A stretch of 64,000 nt of DNA, from positions 4,464,001-4,528,000 of the forward strand of contig OZ241994.1 of NCBI GenBank assembly GCA_965204525.1, in the 5' to 3' direction. The first letter of the stretch is position 1; every line of letters starts with the position of its first letter. Below, one piece after another: positions 10,196 to 18,292 of this stretch. The stretch comes from Bin5 sp965204525 (GTDB lineage Bacteria; Chloroflexota; Anaerolineae; Caldilineales; Caldilineaceae). The notes beneath the pieces are model-generated. The model was not told the DNA's origin and did no database searches. It saw only the letters and a list, made by a program, of their open reading frames with translations. A program made the position numbers and the translations under genes.

Positions 10196-10268
10196 GTTGC
10201 CAAAGTCACATGCCCTTTTTGGGGACGATCGGTACTGTACGGCGTGACCTGACCCGACGTATGCTCAA
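10196..10268 (+). repeat. Conserved intergenic block, copy 2
   Basis: This is a near-identical partner of 3766-3838, placed at the same distance behind the preceding hairpin and ahead of the next paralogue. Substitutions and a small indel lie around the TTTTATGG stretch. It shows that the duplication unit included gene, hairpin and upstream region. Confidence 0.6.
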
Positions 10269-10376
10269 CGCTTGTATCTGCTCGGACCGACGAACCGGAT
10301 CAACCAGATCAGCAATCCGTTTTTTCACTTCCTGCTTGAAAGAGTTGCTTGCTGTCTAAGAGGGAAAGGCTACTCA

Positions 10377-13300
10377 ATGGACGTCCATATACATACCCGG
10401 ACGCGATCCACTCTGGCGACAGTGATCTTCGCCGCCTTGACTGTGGTTGGGCTGCTTCTGCCCGCCGCCCTCCCCGCGATGGCGCAAGCCCAGGAGGAGA
10501 CGCCGACTACCGAGGCGCAGAAGCAGGAAGCGGCGCCGGTCGAGGAGGAGACGCCGACGCCCGAGGCGCAGAAGCAGGAAGCGGCGCCAGTCCAGGAGGA
10601 GACGCCGACGCCCGAGGCGCAGAAGCAGGAGCCGGCGCCAGTCGAGGAGGAGACACCGACGCCCGAGGCGCAGAAGCAGGAGCCGGCGCAAGCCCAGGAG
10701 GAGACGCCGACGCCCGAGGCGCAGAAGCAGGAGCCGGCGCAAGCCCAGGAGGAGACGCCGACGCCCGATGCGCAGAAGCAGGAGCCGGCGCAAGCCCAGG
10801 AGGAGACGCCGACGCCCGATGCGCAGAAGCAGGAGCCGGCGCCAGTCGAGGAGGAGACACCGACGCCCGATGCGCAGAAGCAGGAACCGGCGCCAGTCCA
10901 GGAGGAGACGCCGGCGTCTGATACGCAGAGCGAGGAGCCGGCGCCGGTCCAGGAGGAGACCTCGCCCTCCGATGCGCAAAACGAGGATCCGCCGCCGGCC
11001 CAGGAGGAGACGCCGGCGCCTGATACGCAGAATGAGGACCCGCCGCCGGCCGAAGAAGAGACGAAGACCCTCCTCTCCGAACTCAGCTTCAGCCAGGCCG
11101 CCTGGTCCGCGGACGAAACTGATGCGGATGGCGCGCTGAGCATCACGGTCAACATCAACCCGGCGCTGACAGAGGCGAGCGCAGTCAACATCACCACCTC
11201 CCCCAACGCAGCCGGCGACGCGCGCGTGCCGTCCACGCTGGCGCTGCCCGCCGGCCAGACCAGCGTCGCTCTCCCCATCACCATCAGCGGGGACGGTGAC
11301 GCCGAGGGCGACGAAAGCTTCGACATCGAACTCTCGGCCATCCCGGACGCCCCCTACGCGCTTGGCGAGCCGGCCCGGACCACCATCACAATCATCGACG
11401 ACGATCGCCTCGACGTGCAGAAGCAGGAAACGGCGCCGACCCAGGAGAAGACACCGACGCCCGAGGCGCAGAACCAGGAGACGGCGCCGACCCAGGACGC
11501 GACACCGACGCCCGAGGCGCAGAAGCAGGAACCGGCGCCGGCCCAGGAGGAGACCTCGACCCCTGATACGCAAAACGAGGACTCGCCGCCGGCCCAGGAG
11601 GAGACACCGACGCCCGAGGCGCAGAATCAGGAAACGGCGCCGGCCCAGGAGGAGACGCCGGCGTCTGATACGCAGAATGAGGACTCGCCGCCGGCCGAAG
11701 AAGAGACGGAGACCCTCCTCTCCGAACTCAGCTTCAGCCAGACCGCCTGGTCCGCTGATGAAACCGATGCGGATGAAGCGCTGAACATCACTGTCAACAT
11801 CAACCCGGCGCTGACAGAGGCGAGCGCAGTCAACATCACCACCTCCCCCAACGCAGCCGGCGACGCGCGCGTGCCGTCCACGCTGGCGCTGCCCGCCGGC
11901 CAGACCAGCGTCGCTCTCCCCATCACCATCAGCGGGGACGATGACGCCGAGAGCGACGAAAGCTTCGACGTCGAACTCTCCCCCATCCCGGACGCGCCCT
12001 ACGTACTGGGCGAGCCGGCCCGGACCGCCATCACCATCAGCGACGACGACCGCCCCGAACTCACCATCGTCGAAGCGGCCTCTGCGCAAGGCGCGGCAGC
12101 CGCCCCCCAGAAAGAGGCGGAATCTCCCTCCAACGCGTCACAGTTCCAGTCGGACACCCAGGTCGAAACGCCCCAGTATCAACAGAACGACGGCGCCAAC
12201 TCTGACCCTGCCCCGCAGTCGAAGCTCAGACTCAGCCAGGCCGCCTGGTCCGCAGATGAAGCCGATGGCACGCTGGAGATCACCGTCAACATCTCCCCGG
12301 CCCTGCCGGAAGCGAGCGAAGTCAATATCCTGACCCGCTACAATGGCGCCGCCACGGCCGCCGATGTCAGCGTGCCGGCGACGCTGGCCCTGCCCGCCGG
12401 CCAGACCAGCGCCACCCTGCGGATCGACATTACCGATGACAGCCTTGTCGAAGGCGACGAGAGCTTCAGAATCGTGCTGTCCGCCAGCGACAACGCGCCC
12501 TACAAGCTGGCGTCCCGCCGGCGCAGGCGGGCCACCATCACCATCAACGACGACGACTTCGCCACGCTCGCCTTCGAACAGGACGCCTATCCCGCCAACG
12601 AGTGGGGTCGCACGCTGACCATCCCGGTGAAGATCAACCCGGCCATGGCAAACGCGAGCGCGGTCAACATCACAACCCGCCACATCTCCACCGCGGCCAC
12701 CGATGTCAGCGTGCCGTCCACGCTGACGCTGCCCGCCGGCCAGACCAGGGTCGACCTCCCCATCACCATACACGAGGACGCGCTTGTCGAGGGCGCCGAG
12801 AGCTTTGCAATCGAACTCTCCGCCAGCGCCGGCGCGCCCTACACGCTGGGCGAGCGGGCCACGACCACCATCACCATCACCGACAACGACCGCCCCTCCC
12901 TTTCCATCGACTCCCCCAGAGAGGTTATGTTACACGAAAGGGATGCCGATTTCACGCACAACTTCACCGTGAAGATCAAGCCGGCCCTGCCCGTAACGAG
13001 CACGGTCGGGATTGTCGTGGAGTGGAACGACGACGGCAGGGTGCGCGCGCCGGCGACGCTGACGCTGCCCCAGGGCGCAGCCAGCGTGAAATTACCCCTC
13101 ACCGTCATCGGGGACGATGTCCACAAGGGCTCCGACAGGGTCAGGGTCAAACTTTCTGCCGTCGCAGGCGCGCCCTACAAGTTGCATGACATGAATGCCC
13201 TGCACGGAGTCAGAATCTGGATCATCGATGACGACAGCAGCAGCTCCGTACTCTCTTTCGGCGCAACCAACTTCACCGTCAGCGAAACGGATGGGGAGGT

Positions 13301-15731
13301 CACGAAGAAGATCACCGTGCGCCTCAGCAACCATTCCCTGTACCATGCACCCAGGGGGTACAAAATCACCACCCGCTATGGCAGCGCCACGGCCGCCGAT
13401 GTCACTGTGCCGGCGACATTCGATCTGCCTGCCAAAGGATATGACGTAAAAGTAACACCTATCGACGACTATTCCTTTCCGATCACCATACACGGGGACG
13501 ATATTGTCGAGGGTCCTGAGAGCTTCGAAATCGAGCTCTCCGCCGTCGCAGGCGCGCGCTACCAGATGGGCAGGCCGGTCACGGCCACCATAACGATCAA
13601 CGACGACGAGTTCGCCGCGCTCGCGCTCGGCCAGGCCGCCTATACCGTCAACGAAGGCGCCGGCACGCTGACCATCCCGGTGAAGATCAGCCCGGCCATG
13701 GCAAACGCGAGCGCGGTCAACATCACAACCCGCTATGACAGCGCCGCGGCCGCCGACGTCAGCGCGCCGGCGACGCTGACGCTGCCGGCCGGCCAGACCA
13801 GCGTCGACCTGCAGATCCCCATCACCGCCGATTCGGATGTTGAGCATGACGAGACATTCACGGTCACGCTCTCTGCCGTCGCAGACGCGCCCTACAAACT
13901 GGGCGCGCAGGCCGCGGCCACCATCACCATCCAGGACGACGACTCCGCCGCGCTCGCCTTCAGCCAGGCCGCCTGGTCCGTAACCGAAGCCGACACCGAT
14001 GGCGCGTTGAACGTCAACGTCAGCATCTCCCCGGCCCTGCCGGTAACCGGCACGGTCAACATCACGACCCGCCACATCTCCACCGCGGCCGCCGATCTCA
14101 GCGTGCCGGCGACGCTCACGCTGCCGGCCGGCCAGACCAGCGTCGACCTCCCCATCACCATACGCGGGGACGACACCATCGAGGGCGCCGAAAAGTTCGA
14201 GATTGAACTCTCCGCCGCCGCAGGCGCGCGCTACACGCTGGGCGCGCCGGCCAAGACCGCAATCACCATCAACGACGACGACTTCGCCGCGCTCACCCTC
14301 GGCCAGGCCGCCTGGTCCGTAACCGAAGGCGACACCGATGGCACGTTGAACGTCAAAGTCAGCGTCTCCCCGGCCCTGCCGGTAACCGGCACGGTCAACA
14401 TCACGACCCGCTATGACAGCGCCGCGGCCGCCGACGTCAGCGTGCCGGAGACGCTCACGCTGCCCGCCGGCCAGACCAGCGTCGACCTCCCCATCACCAT
14501 ACGCGGGGACAGTGCCGTCGAGGGCGTCGAAAAGCTCGAGATCGAACTCGCTGCCGTCGCAGGCGCGCCTTACAAACTGGGCGCGCAGGCTACGGCCACC
14601 ATCACCATCAACGACGACGACTTCGCCACGCTCGCGCTCGGCAATGCTGACAGTACCGTCGACGAATCCGCGCAGCAGCGCCTTGGCCTCGACGAACCTG
14701 ACTATACCATCAACGAAGGCGGCGGCGCGCTGACCATCCCCGTCAGCATCTCTTCTGCCCTGCCGGTAACCGGCACGGTCAACATCACGACCCGCCACAT
14801 CTCCACCGCGGCCGCCGACGTCAGCGTGCCGGCGACGCTGACGCTGCCCCAGGGCGCAACCAGCGCCAGCCTGCGGATCCCGATCACCGACGATACCGAC
14901 GTCGAAGGCGCCGAGACCTTCGAAATCGAGCTTGTCGCCGTCGCAGACGCGCTCTACACGCTGGGCGCGCAGGCCAAGGCCACCATCACCATCAACGACG
15001 ACGACTTGGCCACCCTCGCCTTCAGCCAGGCCGCCTGGTCCGTCAACGAAGGGGATGGCGCGCTGAACATCACTATCGACATCAGCCCGGCCCTGCCGAC
15101 AGACAGCGCGGTCAACATCACAACCCGCCACATCTCCACCGCGGCCGCCGATGTCAGCGTGCCGGCGACGCTCACGCTGCCCAAGGACGCGACCAGCGTC
15201 ACCCTGCGTGTAGACACGACCGATGACACCGATGTCGAGGGTGACGAGACCTTTACGGTCGCGCTCTCTGCCAGCGGCAACGAAGTCTACACGCTGGGGC
15301 AACCTGTCACCGCCACCATCACCATCAAGGACAACGATCAATCCCTCGCCGCCTCGGTGGTAGACTCGAACGCCCCCTGGACGATCGCCGTCGCCCCGGG
15401 CGATCAGAAGCTGGAGGTCTCATGGCAAGCGCCGCCGGGCGTCAAGGCGGGCGACATCTTCGCTTATCGGGTCACATGGTGCCTGGAGGTGGAAGGATGG
15501 GGATGCAATCCGACCACGCGGCTGGTATACCCGGCGGCCGATGGGAGCGGATCCTACACGATTACCCGCCACTTCTCGCCTGGTTCAGATCCGAGTATGG
15601 CCCCTCTGATAAACGGTGCCAGGTACCGTGTCTATGTCCGCGCAATGCAGGGTTACAACACCTCTCTCGCCCGGTCCGAGTCTTCATACAACAACCGGCC
15701 GCAGCCTCCTGGAATCGACTCCGAACACTAA
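10377..15731 (+). CDS. Calx-beta repeat surface protein, copy C
   Basis: This secreted protein has 1784 residues. The start is the ATG at 10377, behind AAGAGGGAAAGG, the same leader sequence as in copy B. After a signal peptide (cleavage likely after AMAQA, near residue 37) comes a stalk of eleven 17-residue units, then two Calx-beta-like repeats separated by a second similar linker. About nine more repeats follow, then a diverged version of the fn3-like C-terminal domain (WCLEVEGWGC). Acidic NDDD repeat ends predict calcium binding. The stalk differs in unit and length from that of copy B although the rest of the architecture is shared. It is probably extracellular; ligand unknown. Confidence 0.85.
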   Translation: MDVHIHTRTRSTLATVIFAALTVVGLLLPAALPAMAQAQEETPTTEAQKQEAAPVEEETPTPEAQKQEAAPVQEETPTPEAQKQEPAPVEEETPTPEAQKQEPAQAQEETPTPEAQKQEPAQAQEETPTPDAQKQEPAQAQEETPTPDAQKQEPAPVEEETPTPDAQKQEPAPVQEETPASDTQSEEPAPVQEETSPSDAQNEDPPPAQEETPAPDTQNEDPPPAEEETKTLLSELSFSQAAWSADETDADGALSITVNINPALTEASAVNITTSPNAAGDARVPSTLALPAGQTSVALPITISGDGDAEGDESFDIELSAIPDAPYALGEPARTTITIIDDDRLDVQKQETAPTQEKTPTPEAQNQETAPTQDATPTPEAQKQEPAPAQEETSTPDTQNEDSPPAQEETPTPEAQNQETAPAQEETPASDTQNEDSPPAEEETETLLSELSFSQTAWSADETDADEALNITVNINPALTEASAVNITTSPNAAGDARVPSTLALPAGQTSVALPITISGDDDAESDESFDVELSPIPDAPYVLGEPARTAITISDDDRPELTIVEAASAQGAAAAPQKEAESPSNASQFQSDTQVETPQYQQNDGANSDPAPQSKLRLSQAAWSADEADGTLEITVNISPALPEASEVNILTRYNGAATAADVSVPATLALPAGQTSATLRIDITDDSLVEGDESFRIVLSASDNAPYKLASRRRRRATITINDDDFATLAFEQDAYPANEWGRTLTIPVKINPAMANASAVNITTRHISTAATDVSVPSTLTLPAGQTRVDLPITIHEDALVEGAESFAIELSASAGAPYTLGERATTTITITDNDRPSLSIDSPREVMLHERDADFTHNFTVKIKPALPVTSTVGIVVEWNDDGRVRAPATLTLPQGAASVKLPLTVIGDDVHKGSDRVRVKLSAVAGAPYKLHDMNALHGVRIWIIDDDSSSSVLSFGATNFTVSETDGEVTKKITVRLSNHSLYHAPRGYKITTRYGSATAADVTVPATFDLPAKGYDVKVTPIDDYSFPITIHGDDIVEGPESFEIELSAVAGARYQMGRPVTATITINDDEFAALALGQAAYTVNEGAGTLTIPVKISPAMANASAVNITTRYDSAAAADVSAPATLTLPAGQTSVDLQIPITADSDVEHDETFTVTLSAVADAPYKLGAQAAATITIQDDDSAALAFSQAAWSVTEADTDGALNVNVSISPALPVTGTVNITTRHISTAAADLSVPATLTLPAGQTSVDLPITIRGDDTIEGAEKFEIELSAAAGARYTLGAPAKTAITINDDDFAALTLGQAAWSVTEGDTDGTLNVKVSVSPALPVTGTVNITTRYDSAAAADVSVPETLTLPAGQTSVDLPITIRGDSAVEGVEKLEIELAAVAGAPYKLGAQATATITINDDDFATLALGNADSTVDESAQQRLGLDEPDYTINEGGGALTIPVSISSALPVTGTVNITTRHISTAAADVSVPATLTLPQGATSASLRIPITDDTDVEGAETFEIELVAVADALYTLGAQAKATITINDDDLATLAFSQAAWSVNEGDGALNITIDISPALPTDSAVNITTRHISTAAADVSVPATLTLPKDATSVTLRVDTTDDTDVEGDETFTVALSASGNEVYTLGQPVTATITIKDNDQSLAASVVDSNAPWTIAVAPGDQKLEVSWQAPPGVKAGDIFAYRVTWCLEVEGWGCNPTTRLVYPAADGSGSYTITRHFSPGSDPSMAPLINGARYRVYVRAMQGYNTSLARSESSYNNRPQPPGIDSEH
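10494..11054 (+). repeat. 51-bp in-frame minisatellite, 11 units
   Basis: Eleven successive 51-base units encode 17-residue repeats of the form EETPTPEAQKQEPAQAQ. The first eight are very alike and the last three (PASDTQ, SPSDAQ, PAPDTQ) have drifted. All units keep the frame. Confidence 0.9.
11445..11699 (+). repeat. 51-bp repeat, second array of 5 units
   Basis: Five more copies of the 17-codon unit (EKTPTPEAQNQETAPTQ and variants) form the linker between the first and second Calx-beta repeats of copy C. A shared origin with 10494-11054 implies a duplication of array plus domain. Confidence 0.85.
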
Positions 15732-15926
15732 TGCAACCCGAGTTCGGAGTTAATTCAGAGCCGGCAAGGCAGCCAAATCCTTGCTGGAGAGATGGAGAGA
15801 AAGCATCTTCGTTTGTTTGGTGAGAGCAAGCAGACCGGCGATGGAATTGACGGCAGCGCTGCTCCTGCCCTTGAAAAGAGGTTTACTTAATCCGAATTCA
15901 GGTCCTACCAGGAAAGGAGACTTTCT

Positions 15927-16358
15927 ATGCGTACATTCCGTTTGGTCGTTCCGACTATCCTGTTGGCTGTCGTTCTGGTTGGCTGTGTCATACAGGCCGA
16001 TTCCCCCTCCGACCAGAATCCCTTTACGCCTACGGCCACACCTACAGCCACACCCTTATCGTCCCTCTCCGCCCCGGTACTGACCGCGCAGCAGCAGGCG
16101 GGCGCGAACCTGGTCACAGTCTCGTGGGATACAGTGGATGGCGCAACCGGCTACCAACTTCAGCGACAAGACAGCGGCGACCCATGGTCCTCAGTAGATG
16201 GCGATGAGCCCCAGAGAGAGACGAGCAGCACCTGGGGTCAATATCCCGGCAAGACGTACAACTATCGCGTGCGCGCGGTAAATGATGATGGGGCGGGCCC
16301 CTGGTCGGCTGTACTGCCGGTCACGCTGCCAGCGGCTACACCTACGCCTGCGCCCTGA
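15927..16358 (+). CDS. Fibronectin-III lipoprotein
   Basis: This 143-residue protein has a lipoprotein signal peptide with a lipobox LVGC (Cys20), a short Thr/Pro linker and one fibronectin-III domain (about residues 48-135: SAPVLTA...VTVSWD...GYQLQR...YNYRVRAVN). A Pro/Thr tail (PAATPTPAP) follows. It should sit on the outer face of the membrane. The start is well supported by AGGAAAGGAG at 15910-15919. It lies between the Calx-beta genes and signal peptidase I, with 20 bases to the latter, so the two are probably co-transcribed. The fn3 fold echoes the C-terminal domains of the upstream giants, which suggests a shared extracellular role; the ligand is unknown. Confidence 0.8.
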   Translation: MRTFRLVVPTILLAVVLVGCVIQADSPSDQNPFTPTATPTATPLSSLSAPVLTAQQQAGANLVTVSWDTVDGATGYQLQRQDSGDPWSSVDGDEPQRETSSTWGQYPGKTYNYRVRAVNDDGAGPWSAVLPVTLPAATPTPAP

Positions 16359-16378
16359 GTGTAACCTGTATTGGGCGT

Positions 16379-16933
16379 ATGGTCGTATCGGCACTCAAAA
16401 AGATCGGCCTGCCAGCGGTCGTGCTGGCGCTGCTGGTTCATCTTTTCCTTGTCCAAGCCACGAAAGTGCGCGGGCAAAGTATGCAGCCCAATATTCGGCC
16501 CGATGAACGGCTGATCATGGAAAAGGTGAGCCTTTATTTCCGCAAACCTCGTCACAATGAGATCGTGGTACTGGCTATGCCAGCGTCAGCGGCATTGATA
16601 GTCAAGCGTGTCGTCGGTCTGCCCGGCGACACGCTTGAAATTCAGCAAGGACACGTCTTCGTCAATGGAAGCGAAGTGGCGCCCGCATACGATACTGCCC
16701 CCCGCTGGCGGGTCTTTGTCGGCGGCAACGAAGTGGAAGCGCCTTCCAGGTATGGAGAGTCGCACTCGTCCTATGGTCCCATCACCCTGGCAGACGACAG
16801 TTACTTCGTGTTGGGTGATAACCGAGACAATAGCAATGACAGCCGCGCCTTTGGCCCAGTACCCCGCGATCTCATCAAGGGCCGCGTCTGGGTACGCTTT
16901 TGGCCGCTGACACGCTTTACAGTCTTTGAATAG
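16379..16933 (+). CDS. lepB: Signal peptidase I
   Basis: This 184-residue membrane protease cleaves signal peptides from exported proteins at the outer face of the cytoplasmic membrane. It has one N-terminal membrane segment (about residues 9-25), the catalytic Ser34 in RGQSMQPN, the general-base Lys76 in VKRVVGLPGD, and the conserved GDNRDNSNDSR box near the C-terminus. Length and motif order are typical of short Gram-positive-type S26 peptidases. It follows an fn3 lipoprotein by 20 bases and stands downstream of three huge exported proteins, so it may serve that export load, although the family is general. No alternative function is likely. Confidence 0.95.
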   Translation: MVVSALKKIGLPAVVLALLVHLFLVQATKVRGQSMQPNIRPDERLIMEKVSLYFRKPRHNEIVVLAMPASAALIVKRVVGLPGDTLEIQQGHVFVNGSEVAPAYDTAPRWRVFVGGNEVEAPSRYGESHSSYGPITLADDSYFVLGDNRDNSNDSRAFGPVPRDLIKGRVWVRFWPLTRFTVFE

Positions 16934-17222
16934 TCTGCGGCCCGAACGAATTTAAGTTCAACTCGACCCAGAGTACGAAAAACTGTTAGTATCAAGCCGA
17001 AATCTCACAAGTCACTATTGACACAACCCATCCCCTATCCCCTTCCCCCTGCAGTTCCCCGTGTGCAACCGGGTTTCCGCCCCGAATCTGCACCCCGGCC
17101 CCATCCATTTCCGATGCCTTGCCAACGGCCTGCCTGTCAGATACACTACAACGTACCGCTGCGGCCAACTGCCAGCACCTGAGCGCCGCACCAGCCGTGG
17201 GCCAAAGGAGCCTCCCCCTCAC
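16934..17222. other. Intergenic region without recognised gene
   Basis: These 289 bases between lepB and the MoxR gene hold no tRNA or coding frame that I can support. A TTGACA occurs at 17018-17023, but no -10 element lies at the right distance. The only clear signal is the ribosome site AAAGGAG at 17204-17210. Confidence 0.5.
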
Positions 17223-18206
17223 ATGAATACAACGAGCGCATTTCACTCGATCGACGAAACGACAGACTCACTCGGCGGCCAGCAGTACATCGCCAATGAC
17301 GAAATCGCCACGACCGTCTACCTGTCTCAGCAGCTGGGCAAACCGCTGCTGACCGAAGGACCGGCCGGCGTCGGCAAGACCGAGCTCGCCAAAGCCATCG
17401 CCGGCTCGCTGGGCCGCACCCTCATCCGCCTGCAGTGCTACGAAGGACTGGACGAGACCAAGGCCCTCTATGAATGGGAGTACGCCAAGCAGCTGCTCTA
17501 CACCCAGCTGCTCCGCGATCAGCTGCAGCAGACCCTCGCCGGCGCCAGCTCGCTCGCCGAAGCCGCCGACCGCCTCACCGACGAGGAAGACGTCTTCTTC
17601 TCAATGCGCTTCCTCCTGCAACGGCCCCTGCTGCGCGCCATTCTGAGCGACGAACCGGTTGTGCTCCTCATCGACGAAATCGACCGCGCCGATGCCGAAT
17701 TCGAGGCCTTCCTCCTCGAGGTGTTGAGCGACTTCCAGGTCAGCGTGCCCGAGCTCGGCACGCTCGCGGCCAACCACGTGCCTATCGTCGTCCTCACCAG
17801 CAACAACACCCGCGAGCTGAGCGAGGCGCTAAAACGGCGCTGTCTCTACCTCTTCATCGACTACCCCTCCCTGGAGCAGGAGCTGGACGTCGTGCGCCTC
17901 AAAGTGCCCGACCTCGCCCCGCAGATGGCCCGCCAGGCCGTAGAGCTGGTGCAAAGCCTGCGCCAGATCGACCTGCGCAAACATCCCAGCATCTCCGAAA
18001 CGCTGGACTGGGCGCAGGCCCTGGTCACCCTCAATTCCGAAAGCCTGGACCGGACGACGCTCGAAACGACGCTCAGCGTACTCCTGAAACACGAGACCGA
18101 CCTGCGAAAGGTACAGCGCCAGCTGGGACGGATGGACGGCCAGGACGACGACGAAGATGAGACCGACTGGGACGAAGAGCTGCCCCGCCGCCGCCGCATC
18201 GACTGA
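17223..18206 (+). CDS. MoxR-family AAA+ ATPase (CoxD-like)
   Basis: This 327-residue ATPase has Walker A GPAGVGKT (about residues 46-53), Walker B VLLIDEID (about 146-155) and a sensor-1 type VLTSNNTRELSEAL stretch, all typical of MoxR/CoxD chaperone ATPases. These work with von Willebrand factor A proteins to mature metalloenzymes or other complexes. The ATG at 17223 was chosen because AAAGGAG precedes it and conserved similarity begins there; an upstream in-frame extension from 17061 is Pro/Arg-rich and unlike the family. The next gene, 86 bases on, is its CoxE-type VWA partner. No CO dehydrogenase gene is in the window, so the client is unknown. Confidence 0.9.
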   Translation: MNTTSAFHSIDETTDSLGGQQYIANDEIATTVYLSQQLGKPLLTEGPAGVGKTELAKAIAGSLGRTLIRLQCYEGLDETKALYEWEYAKQLLYTQLLRDQLQQTLAGASSLAEAADRLTDEEDVFFSMRFLLQRPLLRAILSDEPVVLLIDEIDRADAEFEAFLLEVLSDFQVSVPELGTLAANHVPIVVLTSNNTRELSEALKRRCLYLFIDYPSLEQELDVVRLKVPDLAPQMARQAVELVQSLRQIDLRKHPSISETLDWAQALVTLNSESLDRTTLETTLSVLLKHETDLRKVQRQLGRMDGQDDDEDETDWDEELPRRRRID

Positions 18207-18292
18207 ACCGGGTTCAGCGACGGCGCCATCCGGAGGCATTCCGGTAAACCGAAGGCAGGACGCCTGAGCGCCCCGTTGCAGAGGAGGATCCC

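Noticed and set aside
10447..11139. Plus-strand alternative frames rich in Arg/Pro or Gly/Ala over the stalk repeats
   Set aside because: They are frame shadows of the 51-bp repeat and have no start signal or family resemblance.
17018..17046. Promoter before the MoxR gene based on TTGACA at 17018
   Set aside because: No acceptable -10 hexamer lies 16-18 bases downstream; the region there is C-rich.
17061..17222. N-terminal extension of the MoxR gene by 54 codons
   Set aside because: The extension is Pro/Arg-rich and non-conserved, while AAAGGAG and family similarity support the ATG at 17223.
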